Of a DNA stretch of 16,217 nt, positions 1 through 6,302 are shown in pieces. The DNA is from Candidatus Gastranaerophilales bacterium (GTDB lineage Bacteria; Cyanobacteriota; Vampirovibrionia; Gastranaerophilales; Gastranaerophilaceae): contig CALUSZ010000132.1 in assembly GCA_944323495.1 (NCBI GenBank), forward strand, positions 1-16,217. The letters run 5' to 3'. A model generated the notes under the pieces. That model did not search any database. It worked only from the letters and a program-made list of their open reading frames with translations, and was not told where the DNA came from. Position numbers and translations under genes: made by a program. Numbering within the stretch: the stretch's first letter is position 1; each line of letters starts with the position of its first letter.

Positions 1-860
1 ATAAAATACAGATATATTAATATCGGTACTATCAGCCAATAAGTCTTAAATCTATATAAAAAATAAATTGGTATAAAAATTTTTGCGAAATTAAACAAGT
101 ATATAGGAATAATCTCCCACCTGAATACAAGCCCCATAACCGAATAAAACCACAGCAGGGTTTTAGAAGTTCCCATATGTAATATTATCTGGAAAGAAGC
201 CAGAATATTATCTACTCCGACTTTTTGTATAAAAAGAGGGAAAATTGTTATTATAAACGGCAAAATAAATGCAATGAGATTTTTGCCCCAGTCTTTTTTA
301 CCGCTCAAATAAATTAATAACGGCAGAAGCAGAATAAACTCATATTTTGAACATACTGCAAGCGAATAGAAAAAATATGCAAACGGATATTTTTTATCCA
401 GAACAAAATAAATTGAAGCAAGGATAAATAAAAGCCCGTAGAGCATCCCGTATGAATAAGGGAAAATAAAATTAAAAACATTCGGTGATAATACAGAAGC
501 TGATATAAGGAAAAGAACAATGCTCAAAGAAATACTTTTGTCTAAAAATTTCTCTGCAATTTTGAACGTTAAATTAACAATCCCGATAGTTGCAGCTAGT
601 CCTGCAGCATATAAAACCCATAATTTCGTACCAAAGATAGAGAATAAAACTGCATTAATTATATAAGAAAGCGGGGCATAAATATTAAAAATATTTTTAT
701 ACAAAACCTGTCCCTGAAGCATCTGTGCAGGGATATAAGCTTCCCGAAACGAGTCCACTATAACATTTCCAAACCGTCCGTAACCTAGGATAAATATCAA
801 AAGCAGGATTATATTAAATCCCAAAACCTGCCAGTTATTTTTCAAAAAAGTTTTCCCCAT
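1..860 (-). CDS. GT39-like membrane glycosyltransferase, N-terminal 286 residues (cut by window edge)
   Basis: The minus strand reads open from the ATG at 860-858 to the window edge. The protein is strongly hydrophobic with several membrane helices: about residues 12-27, then a long series from about 75 onward. After the first helix comes VIVDSFREAYIPAQML followed by GQVLYKNIF and YAPLSYIINA. This acidic-residue loop plus 'REA.IPA.ML.G..LYK.IF..Y.PL' is typical of bacterial GT39/ArnT/PMT-type polyprenyl-phosphate-dependent glycosyltransferases, which act on the outer face of the inner membrane. The substrate cannot be told from sequence. The family usually has 450-600 residues, so roughly half is missing. 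There is no Shine-Dalgarno. A good -35/-10 pair ends 7 nt before the ATG, so the mRNA may be leaderless. It is divergent from the gene at 955. Confidence 0.75.
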   Translation of the reverse strand, partial: MGKTFLKNNWQVLGFNIILLLIFILGYGRFGNVIVDSFREAYIPAQMLQGQVLYKNIFNIYAPLSYIINAVLFSIFGTKLWVLYAAGLAATIGIVNLTFKIAEKFLDKSISLSIVLFLISASVLSPNVFNFIFPYSYGMLYGLLFILASIYFVLDKKYPFAYFFYSLAVCSKYEFILLLPLLIYLSGKKDWGKNLIAFILPFIITIFPLFIQKVGVDNILASFQIILHMGTSKTLLWFYSVMGLVFRWEIIPIYLFNFAKIFIPIYFLYRFKTYWLIVPILIYLYF

Positions 861-867
861 AAAATTA

Positions 868-896
868 ATCTTAACAAAGCTTTACAAATAAAGCAA
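868..896 (-). promoter_or_regulatory. Sigma-70-type promoter for the glycosyltransferase
   Basis: On the minus strand, TTGCTT (896-891), a 17-nt spacer and TAAGAT (873-868), the latter preceded by TGT (extended -10). Only 7 nt separate the -10 from the ATG, which would put the transcription start at or next to the start codon. This is inferred from consensus match alone. Confidence 0.5.
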
Positions 897-923
897 TTTT
901 TTTAAGAAAAAAAACTTTATATA
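893..923 (+). promoter_or_regulatory. Putative promoter, GCAATT-N15-ACTTTATATA
   Basis: GCAATT at 893-898 and ACTTTATATA at 914-923, first bases 21 nt apart. The same pair with the same spacing precedes the gene at 12176, and weaker versions precede the genes at 5964 and 9642/9591. It overlaps the -35 of the divergent promoter at 868-896. Confidence 0.4.
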
Positions 924-954
924 AATGTGAAGTGAATGAAAGGTATTTAATAAG

Positions 955-1431
955 ATGTCAGTAAGTCCTTATACAATGAATAACTTGTATGCTCAAGGCA
1001 TTCTGGATTATACCCCGTATGACATTTACGGTATGCCAAACGTCAGCTCATATGCAAACTTTGGTTTTAATCCTTATATGCAGCAAGCAATGCAAGGAGC
1101 AATGTATCAAAACTACGGAATGTCACCTGATACCTTTCAAAGAAGCACAGGAATGAATGGTTTTGGGCTTCAAGGAGTAGGAGACTATTCTCAGGCAGGA
1201 ATTAACGGATTCGGCGGAGGGTTTGGACAATTAGGCAGTGATGTTTCGCAAGGAGTTGGAAAGACTGTCGGATTTTTCGAAAAATTGCCGGCACCTTTGA
1301 AAGGGATTTTGGCACTAGGAATAGTTGGCGGAACAATAGCATTGTGTTTAAAAAAAGGTAAAAAACCAGCTGCGACAGAAAGTTTTTGGACAAAACTCGG
1401 AGACAAAATTATGTTTTGGAAAAAGAAATAG
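955..1431 (+). CDS. Hypothetical Gly/Tyr/Met-rich protein with one C-terminal membrane segment
   Basis: 158 residues. I do not recognise a family. Residues 1-100 are rich in Gly, Tyr, Met, Asn, Gln and Phe with little charge (for example NGFGGGFGQLG), a low-complexity composition suggesting a disordered or surface-exposed region. Residues about 115-132 form one hydrophobic segment (LKGILALGIVGGTIALCL), followed at once by KKGKK and a basic, Trp-containing tail ending MFWKKK. The positive-inside rule suggests a cytoplasmic C-terminus with the low-complexity part outside. There is no N-terminal signal peptide. AAAGG at 939-943 sits 11 nt before the ATG. A clean terminator at 1484-1505 ends the transcript, so the gene is probably monocistronic. 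Confidence 0.7.
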   Translation: MSVSPYTMNNLYAQGILDYTPYDIYGMPNVSSYANFGFNPYMQQAMQGAMYQNYGMSPDTFQRSTGMNGFGLQGVGDYSQAGINGFGGGFGQLGSDVSQGVGKTVGFFEKLPAPLKGILALGIVGGTIALCLKKGKKPAATESFWTKLGDKIMFWKKK

Positions 1432-1483
1432 AATTTTACATAAATAACCTTATTAAAATACCTTATTAATTAACCGAATTTTT

Positions 1484-1505
1484 AACGCCGAAAGGCGTTT
1501 TTTTT
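1484..1505 (+). terminator. Intrinsic terminator after the 158-residue gene
   Basis: AACGCC (1484-1489), GAAA tetraloop, GGCGTT (1494-1499), then an unbroken T run to 1505. It ends only about 20 nt before the next start codon, so the TolC-like gene needs its own promoter between. Confidence 0.85.
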
Positions 1506-1506
1506 A

Positions 1507-1515
1507 TGCTAAAAT
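1507..1515 (+). promoter_or_regulatory. Extended -10 before the TolC-like gene
   Basis: TGCTAAAAT, i.e. TGn plus TAAAAT at 1510-1515. No good -35 is visible; the expected position falls in the terminator hairpin. The predicted start is near 1522, two or three nt before the ATG at 1525, and no Shine-Dalgarno is present. Inferred from consensus only. Confidence 0.4.
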
Positions 1516-1524
1516 TTCTACTGT

Positions 1525-2793
1525 ATGAGAAAGTTTTTTATTATAGCCGCATTAATATTCAGCTTTTTACCGTATTCTGCAAGAGCAGAGGTTGTAAAAG
1601 CCGATTTAGATGAGCTTATAGATATCGGACTCGGGCAGAATTGCGAATTAAATATTAAACGGATGGAGCTTGAAGCTTACAAGAAAGATATAAAAATTGC
1701 CGGCCGGCTTAAAAATCCGCAAATACAATCTAATATTATGCTCGGTAATGTTGCTCTTGGAAACGCTTCGCAAGCCGGACTTTCTCTGCCGGTTGAAGTT
1801 CTAAAACGCGGAGTCAGAAAAAAGATTGCTGAAGAAGAATATTCTATTAAAGAAACTGAACTTAAGCAGGCCGAACATAATTACAAGCTCCAGATTATGC
1901 AGGCATATTTTGATGTTTTGTATGCAAAATCAGTTTATAAAATTCAGGAAGAACGGCTTAAACTATTCAAAGATTTAGTCCAAATTACAACAGACAGGCC
2001 TAAAGACGCAAATTATGAAATCGATAACCTTAAAGCCGATATTCAGTATGCCAGACAAAAAATTGAACTAAACAGGGCAAAAGCTATGATGCTTGCGGAG
2101 CAATTTGAACTCAATAAGATTTTGAATACCGGTTCAGATGAAATTATGTACGACACAAAAGACCCTTCGCTGTTCGGAAACTGGTCTTACTGGAATATAA
2201 AACTCCCTGAATACAAGGTTCTTGAAAACACAGCTCTTCAATACAGCTATATAATTAGAATTACTGATGAAAATATAGAGAAATCTACTCAGGAAGTTAA
2301 GCTGTCAAAACGTAACAGAGTACCGGATGTAAGTATAGCAGGGGGTTACGCCTGGCAGGCTCATTCTTCTGCACCTAATAATTATAGCGGCGCGTTTGTC
2401 GGATTTGGAATGGATGTTCCTATTTTATATAATTTCACTCCGGAGATACAAAAAGCTGAAATTTTTCTTGAAAGAACAAAAGCAGGTAAAAAGGCTTATG
2501 AAAACCAGCTAAAGTATGAGCTCAAAAAGGACTATAATACTTTTAAGTATTCTGCGGAGAATATGAATTATTCCCAGAAAATATTGGAAGAGTCAAAAAG
2601 AATAGTCGAACTATCAACAGAGGCTTATATTAAAGGCAAAAATTCATATACTGATTTGATTATTAATGAAACGGCACATCAGGAGATTTTGAGCCAGTAT
2701 TTGACCGCAATGTCCAGACATTTTTATTCTTATTTAGAGATTATGCAGGATGTAGGGCATGATATATTATTAATAGATGAGGAATTGTTATGA
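1525..2793 (+). CDS. TolC/OEP-family outer-membrane efflux channel protein
   Basis: 422 residues. A signal peptide occupies residues 1-21 (basic MRK, hydrophobic core, cleavage after ARA). The mature protein has the TolC-like pattern: long charged amphipathic helices (about 75-205 and 305-420) around short beta stretches, including VSIAGGYAW and GAFVGFGMDVPILYNF near 265-300. This matches the family's duplicated helix-hairpin/beta-strand layout and its usual length of 400-480 residues. Such proteins form trimeric exit ducts for RND, MFS or ABC efflux or type I secretion. No adaptor or pump gene lies beside it, so the transport partner is unknown. The stop codon overlaps the following HAD gene (ATGA), suggesting translational coupling. 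The start lacks a Shine-Dalgarno. Confidence 0.88.
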   Translation: MRKFFIIAALIFSFLPYSARAEVVKADLDELIDIGLGQNCELNIKRMELEAYKKDIKIAGRLKNPQIQSNIMLGNVALGNASQAGLSLPVEVLKRGVRKKIAEEEYSIKETELKQAEHNYKLQIMQAYFDVLYAKSVYKIQEERLKLFKDLVQITTDRPKDANYEIDNLKADIQYARQKIELNRAKAMMLAEQFELNKILNTGSDEIMYDTKDPSLFGNWSYWNIKLPEYKVLENTALQYSYIIRITDENIEKSTQEVKLSKRNRVPDVSIAGGYAWQAHSSAPNNYSGAFVGFGMDVPILYNFTPEIQKAEIFLERTKAGKKAYENQLKYELKKDYNTFKYSAENMNYSQKILEESKRIVELSTEAYIKGKNSYTDLIINETAHQEILSQYLTAMSRHFYSYLEIMQDVGHDILLIDEELL

Positions 2794-3581
2794 TTAAACT
2801 TGTAGCAACTGATATTGACGGAACTTTACTAATCCCGGAGGGCAATTTTACTCAGGGGGTAAAAGATTGTGTTAGAAAACTTTGTGAAAAAGGGATAAAA
2901 GTAGTTCTTGTTACAGGAAGAATGCACGCAGCAGCAAGTCTTATAGCAAAAGACCTTAACCTTACAACTCCGGTAGTCTCATATCAGGGGGGATTGATTA
3001 AGGAGGGGGCGAGAACTCTCTATGAAAAATGTCTTACGGAAGCTCAGGCAAAACAGATTATTGAATGGGCTAAAGAAGAAAATATTCACCTGAACCTCTA
3101 CAATGACGATATTTTATACTCCGAAAAAGACTGCTATGAAGTCAATAGATATTGCAACAATCTTCACACACAATATACAAGAAAAAATTTTTGTGATGTT
3201 AATAAAACAAAGGTTAATAAACTTCTCGCAATAGATTATCAAAACCCTGACAGAATTAACAAATACGAGAAGGAGCTCCCTGAAATATTTCCTGACTTAT
3301 ACATAGTTAAATCTACTCCGTATTTTCTGGAATTTTCTAATAAAGAAGCTTCAAAATTCTGTGCTGTCGAGTTTCTGCAAAAACTCTGGGGAATTAGCAG
3401 AGATGAAACTTTGACTATCGGTGACCAGAATAACGATATAGCCCTGCTTAAAGCCGGCGGAGTTAAAATTGCCATGGGAAATGCCACAGAAGAATTGAAA
3501 ACGATATCAGATGATATAACCGACACCGTTTTTAACGACGGATTTGTTCAAGCGATGGAAAAATACTGCCTGACTACATAA
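2790..3581 (+). CDS. Cof-type HAD-IIB sugar/nucleotide phosphatase
   Basis: 263 residues, the usual size for Cof/YidA-type HAD-IIB phosphatases. Motif I is DIDGTLL with nucleophile Asp8 and Asp10. Motif II is VTGR (Thr42). The likely motif III lysine is Lys189 in NKEASKF. Motif IV is GDQNND (211-216), whose Asp212 and Asp216 bind Mg2+. The region between about 80 and 185 is the C2B cap that sets substrate choice. These cytoplasmic enzymes remove phosphate from sugar phosphates, flavin precursors or similar small molecules; the substrate here cannot be told. It starts inside the end of the TolC-like gene (ATGA, 4-nt overlap), so the two are probably co-transcribed. The last 8 nt overlap the convergent glutaredoxin gene and no terminator lies between. 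Confidence 0.9.
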   Translation: MIKLVATDIDGTLLIPEGNFTQGVKDCVRKLCEKGIKVVLVTGRMHAAASLIAKDLNLTTPVVSYQGGLIKEGARTLYEKCLTEAQAKQIIEWAKEENIHLNLYNDDILYSEKDCYEVNRYCNNLHTQYTRKNFCDVNKTKVNKLLAIDYQNPDRINKYEKELPEIFPDLYIVKSTPYFLEFSNKEASKFCAVEFLQKLWGISRDETLTIGDQNNDIALLKAGGVKIAMGNATEELKTISDDITDTVFNDGFVQAMEKYCLTT

Positions 3582-3804
3582 TCGTTTTTATATATTCTAT
3601 AATATCATTTGACTCATACATCTGTATATTTCTATCTTTATCCACCAGAAATGGAACCTGCCTTTTTCCGCCCATTTGAATAAGAGCATCTTCTGAAGCC
3701 TTATTAGTAATATCAATTTTATTATACTTAACCCCGTTTTCATCAAGAAAACTCATAACCTTTCTGCAATAAGGACAAGTTTCTAAAATAAATAAATCTA
3801 ACAT
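3574..3804 (-). CDS. Glutaredoxin-like thiol oxidoreductase
   Basis: 76 residues with the glutaredoxin/thioredoxin fold pattern. Strand LDLFIL runs into the dithiol active site C10-P-Y-C13, followed by a helix, KYNKIDI, then QVPFLVD (cis-Pro loop with Val-Pro) and ESNDIIEYI at the C-terminus. This is the NrdH/GrxC-type class that reduces protein disulfides or mixed glutathione disulfides in the cytoplasm. The length is normal for a minimal glutaredoxin. AAGGAGG (3816-3810) stands 5 nt before the ATG, the strongest Shine-Dalgarno in the window, suggesting efficient translation. It diverges from panD across 96 nt. Confidence 0.9.
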   Translation of the reverse strand: MLDLFILETCPYCRKVMSFLDENGVKYNKIDITNKASEDALIQMGGKRQVPFLVDKDRNIQMYESNDIIEYIKTIM

Positions 3805-3900
3805 ATTGACCTCCTTGTATTTATATTTTATAAATTAGAAGAAAAAACTCATTAGCCATGTAACTCTTTTTTTGTGATAACATAAAGTCGAGGTATAAAT

Positions 3901-4251
3901 ATGTTAAGAGAATTTTTAAATTCAAAAATACACAGAGCCACAGTAACAGACGCGAACCTAAATTATGTAGGCTCTATTACTATAGATGAAGAATTTTTAG
4001 AACAGGCAAACATTCTTGAATGGGAAAAAGTCGAAATTTTAAATATAAATAACGGAGAGCGTTTTCAGACATATGCAATAAAAGGCCAAAGAGGTTCAAA
4101 ATGCTTTTGTCTTAACGGTGCTGCAGCAAGAAAAGCACAGCCCGGTGACAAAATCATTATTGTTACATATGCACAATTAACTCCGGAAGAGATTAAAACT
4201 CATAAGCCGACTATTGTTCAGGTTGGAGAAAATAATGAAATCGTCAGATAA
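3901..4251 (+). CDS. panD: Aspartate 1-decarboxylase (pyruvoyl enzyme)
   Basis: 116 residues. PanD decarboxylates L-aspartate to beta-alanine for pantothenate and coenzyme A synthesis. It is made as a pro-protein that cleaves itself at Gly24-Ser25 (YVGSI here), turning Ser25 into the pyruvoyl cofactor. Other family active-site residues are in place: Lys9, His11, Arg54, Thr57 and Tyr58, plus the NGAAAR stretch and PGDKIII. The start [12 protein letters not shown] aligns with the family N-terminus without a gap. A GAGG-type Shine-Dalgarno lies near 3890. The 3' end overlaps a 48-codon gene (4235-4381), with which it probably forms an operon. No other pantothenate gene is in the window. Confidence 0.96.
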   Translation: MLREFLNSKIHRATVTDANLNYVGSITIDEEFLEQANILEWEKVEILNINNGERFQTYAIKGQRGSKCFCLNGAAARKAQPGDKIIIVTYAQLTPEEIKTHKPTIVQVGENNEIVR

Positions 4252-4381
4252 AATTTCGTATAAACCTAAAAAGAAAAAGAAATTTACAATTGATATTAAA
4301 AATATGGGTGTAAATATTGACAAGAATGAATACTATGAAATAGTTTCATCAAATTCTGCACATCCGGAACGCGGTCTTTAA
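4235..4381 (+). CDS. Small basic protein of 48 residues overlapping panD
   Basis: ATG at 4235, TAA at 4379-4381. The start lies inside the last codons of panD in another frame. GGAGA at about 4224-4228 is a suitable Shine-Dalgarno. The protein has a Lys-rich stretch at residues 10-16 (KPKKKKK), then [21 protein letters not shown] and a polar tail [12 protein letters not shown] recognise no family. Three things argue that it is real: it has its own ribosome site, it fills the space exactly between panD and the convergent gene whose stop begins at 4384, and no other explanation of that gap is apparent. Absence of homologues would lower the call. Confidence 0.55.
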   Translation: MKSSDKISYKPKKKKKFTIDIKNMGVNIDKNEYYEIVSSNSAHPERGL

Positions 4382-4383
4382 TT

Positions 4384-5061
4384 CTAATCAAGAATCTTAA
4401 CCCCGCATCCAGAGCCTGTACCATAGTTATTAACTCTATACCCGCTTCCCCACGGGCTAGCAAATTGTGTAATATTACTGTTACCGTAAGTTGTAGGATA
4501 AGGTGTGCTTGCAAAACTTGAACCGGAAAAAAATGGATCATTATCCAAAGAGGGAGTAAAGCCGGTCATTTGACCGCCAAAGAAATTGCCAATATTTCTC
4601 CAGAAAGATGTTTTATAATTTTGTTTTGGACGAGAAAGAATTGCTGTTCTAACATTATCATATCTAGAATTAACATCTCCCGGCTGGATTGCCCCAAAAG
4701 CTTCCATTTCAAGTCTTTCTAACCTCTGCAAATCGCTGTCTCTCGAGAATGTTTTATCAAGTGTATATTTTTCCAATGCCCCCATATCAGAAAAAGAAGT
4801 TGTTGGATAATAATGATTGTTATTAAAAAACCTTCTTCTGGGATAAGCATTATAATACCTTCTATTATTATATCTATTGTTATTATAATATCGATTCGGC
4901 CTATAGCTATGCCTATATCTATGATTAAATCTGTTATAATTAGGCTGGTAATAAGGAGTTCTTGTAACAATAGTCCTTGCAGCCGCTGCCGGTAAATCAC
5001 ATTTTATTACCCCCCAAAAAGCAAGTAATAACACCATAAATAAGCTCAAAACACGATACAT
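4384..5061 (-). CDS. Secreted Asn/Arg/Tyr-rich protein, function unknown
   Basis: 225 residues from the ATG at 5061, chosen because GGAGG lies 8 nt upstream; an in-frame TTG at 5076 would overlap that site. Residues 1-28 are a signal peptide (MYRVLSLFMVLLLAFW... ending AAA). Residues about 34-88 are low complexity, dominated by Asn, Arg and Tyr with runs such as RYYNNNRYNNRRYY. Residues about 91-142 hold the only ordered-looking part, LEKYTLDKTFSRDSDLQRL followed by ERLEMEAFGAIQPGD. This 'ERLE...FG' motif resembles one I associate with secreted proteins of cyanobacteria-related lineages, from memory. The rest is Gly/Ser/Asn-rich. It is probably exported to the periplasm or surface. It ends 2 nt from the convergent small gene. 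Confidence 0.7.
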   Translation of the reverse strand: MYRVLSLFMVLLLAFWGVIKCDLPAAAARTIVTRTPYYQPNYNRFNHRYRHSYRPNRYYNNNRYNNRRYYNAYPRRRFFNNNHYYPTTSFSDMGALEKYTLDKTFSRDSDLQRLERLEMEAFGAIQPGDVNSRYDNVRTAILSRPKQNYKTSFWRNIGNFFGGQMTGFTPSLDNDPFFSGSSFASTPYPTTYGNSNITQFASPWGSGYRVNNYGTGSGCGVKILD

Positions 5062-5083
5062 AAAGAAATCCTCCAATACTATT

Positions 5084-5105
5084 AAAATCTATTTTGATAG
5101 ATTTT
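5084..5105. promoter_or_regulatory. Inverted repeat in the leader of the Asn/Arg/Tyr-rich gene
   Basis: AAAATCTAT (5084-5092), TTTG, ATAGATTTT (5097-5105): a perfect 9-bp inverted repeat between the putative -10 (5103-5108) and the ribosome site of the gene starting at 5061. It could be an operator or an mRNA hairpin. No T run follows it on the coding strand at the usual terminator position. Confidence 0.35.
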
Positions 5106-5131
5106 GTATTCCCCACCTATCCGGTACTCAA
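5103..5131 (-). promoter_or_regulatory. Putative promoter for the Asn/Arg/Tyr-rich gene
   Basis: On the minus strand, TTGAGT (5131-5126), exactly 17 nt, TACAAA (5108-5103). The predicted start near 5096 falls within the inverted repeat at 5084-5105. Consensus-based only. Confidence 0.35.
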
Positions 5132-5138
5132 GCATTAC

Positions 5139-5168
5139 AAAAAGGCCCGATTCAGATTGAATCGGGCC
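5139..5168 (-). terminator. Intrinsic terminator after the 156-residue gene
   Basis: A perfect 10-bp stem GGCCCGATTC/GAATCGGGCC (5144-5153 and 5159-5168) with a 5-nt loop. Read on the minus strand it is followed by five T (5143-5139). It serves the gene ending at 5191 and separates it from the gene at 5061. Confidence 0.9.
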
Positions 5169-5190
5169 AAAAACTGTGCACCATCGACTA

Positions 5191-5661
5191 TCAGCGCATG
5201 AATTGTGCCTGATAGGCACGATAGGATATAGGCGCTTCTGCTGCCTCCGGTTTGTTAGACAAACCAAAAGCTCTGGATGCTTCTGACCTAAGCCCTGCAA
5301 AATAAGTCATTGCCTGACCATCGACGGCACTCTGGCTCAATAACTGAATTGCATTATTAAATGCAGCATAGTCCTTATCATAATCACCAGTTGCCTGAAT
5401 ACCAATTTGAGCACATAAACTTGCCCAGGGGATAACCTTCTGGTTATTTTGATTATCAATCTGCTGCTGCACCTGCTTTGAGTACTCTTCGTACATAGCT
5501 GCATTCAGTTTTTTCAAATCATCGGTTGTACCTGTCGGAGTAATATCAAATTCATCAAACGCACGCTCAAGCGCTCTTGAGCTAACAGGTACCCTGCCTA
5601 AGTAAGAGTAGATGTTTGCGCTTGTGTAAGAATATACTCCGTTTACTGTGAAGTTTGACAT
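5191..5661 (-). CDS. Hypothetical 156-residue protein behind a sigma-28-like promoter
   Basis: The start is the ATG at 5661, with AGAGGTG a few nt upstream; the open frame continues upstream into the promoter, so longer versions are unlikely. The product begins MSNFTVNGVYSYTSANIYSY and has no signal peptide or membrane segment. After a polar, Thr/Tyr-rich N-terminus (1-25) it is mostly helical-looking: residues 29-75 (EEYSKQVQQQIDNQNNQK) and 95-135 (KDYAAFNNAIQLLSQSAVD). I do not recognise the family. It has its own terminator and is probably transcribed alone. The TAAA-N15-GCCGATAT upstream hints at control with motility or another sigma-28 regulon; no flagellar gene is in the window. Confidence 0.7.
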   Translation of the reverse strand: MSNFTVNGVYSYTSANIYSYLGRVPVSSRALERAFDEFDITPTGTTDDLKKLNAAMYEEYSKQVQQQIDNQNNQKVIPWASLCAQIGIQATGDYDKDYAAFNNAIQLLSQSAVDGQAMTYFAGLRSEASRAFGLSNKPEAAEAPISYRAYQAQFMR

Positions 5662-5693
5662 GTGATACACACCTCTTATATGATATATAATAT

Positions 5694-5720
5694 ATATCGG
5701 CATTTTTTCTAAAAACTTTA
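5694..5720 (-). promoter_or_regulatory. Sigma-28 (FliA/SigD)-like promoter
   Basis: On the minus strand TAAA (5720-5717), exactly 15 nt, then GCCGATAT (5701-5694). The consensus for sigma-28 is TAAA-N15-GCCGATAA, so 11 of 12 defined positions match. It lies about 33 nt before the ATG at 5661, with the ribosome site between. Confidence 0.55.
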
Positions 5721-5843
5721 GGATTTTCAGAAAAATATTTACATAACTTAATATTATTAGCCTCAATCTCAATTATATATTGATTTTTATTTTTACATCT
5801 ATCTTTTGTATTATTAAGTTTTGTAACAAAGATTTGCCTTTGT

Positions 5844-5874
5844 GAAATCTGAAAAATTTTATATACTTTATATA
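5844..5874 (+). promoter_or_regulatory. Putative promoter of the 57-residue gene
   Basis: GAAATC at 5844-5849 and ACTTTATATA at 5865-5874, the same 21-nt register as at 893/914 and 12112/12133. A second ACTTTAT copy stands at 5910. The gene-free stretch 5662-5963 holds only this and the divergent sigma-28-like promoter, in very AT-rich sequence. Confidence 0.35.
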
Positions 5875-5963
5875 TATGTAAGACAAATATAAGAGAGTAA
5901 ATAAAAAATACTTTATCATAAATGATATTAATTTATGGTTTAGTCAAAGATGAGGTGATGAAT

Positions 5964-6137
5964 ATGGCACTACTTGAGAGCTATAACATAAATGCTATGG
6001 CGACAAATATTTCACGCGAATTTTATATTAATGAAAACCCTACAGAAGATAAGTCCTATGTTTTAATGGACGAAATGCGACTTTTTGCAATGGATATGAA
6101 ATCTAGAGTTACATTTATATCCCGAATAAAGTCATAA
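5964..6137 (+). CDS. Small hypothetical protein of 57 residues
   Basis: The start ATG at 5964 is chosen because GAGGTGA (5952-5958) gives correct spacing; an ATG at 5958 overlaps that site, and an upstream in-frame start at 5922 has no ribosome site. The protein, MALLESYNINAMATNISREF and onward, is Met-rich and mildly acidic, with a possible amphipathic helix VLMDEMRLFAMDMKSRVTF. No family is recognised and there is no signal peptide. A terminator at 6209-6235 ends the unit. It is divergent from the 156-residue gene. A real but very short gene is likely, given promoter, ribosome site and terminator together. Confidence 0.6.
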   Translation: MALLESYNINAMATNISREFYINENPTEDKSYVLMDEMRLFAMDMKSRVTFISRIKS

Positions 6138-6146
6138 AAAATTTTT

Positions 6147-6199
6147 CTTACTTATAATACCAAACTTAATCTTACTTACTTAATTCCCCAACTTACTTA
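6147..6199 (+). repeat. Spaced CTTACTTA repeats
   Basis: CTTACTTA occurs at 6147, 6171, 6175 (overlapping) and 6192, in the 3' untranslated region between the 57-residue gene and its terminator. Spacing is about 20-24 nt. Function unknown; it may be a chance product of AT-rich sequence. Confidence 0.35.
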
Positions 6200-6208
6200 T
6201 CTATCAGC

Positions 6209-6235
6209 GCCTGATTTAAAAAATCAGGCTTTTTC
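6209..6235 (+). terminator. Intrinsic terminator before gltX
   Basis: GCCTGATTT (6209-6217), 3-nt loop, AAATCAGGC (6221-6229), then five T. It insulates gltX from the 57-residue gene. Confidence 0.85.
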
Positions 6236-6268
6236 TTTACCGCTTTTTCTATTTGTGCAATAATTAAG

Positions 6269-6277
6269 TGGTAAATA
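6269..6277 (+). promoter_or_regulatory. Extended -10 for gltX
   Basis: TGGTAAATA at 6269-6277, of the TGGTAtaat type seen before tRNA-Glu, the sugar transferase gene and gatA. No -35 at good spacing is visible. The ribosome site AGGAAGGA follows at 6288-6295. Confidence 0.35.
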
Positions 6278-6302
6278 ATTAATTTTTAGGAAGGATTACA
6301 TT

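Noticed and set aside
4719..5000. Isoleucine-rich open frames on both strands across the Asn/Arg/Tyr-rich gene
   Set aside because: They are shadows of AAT/TAT/AGA codon runs in the real minus-strand gene and have no ribosome sites.
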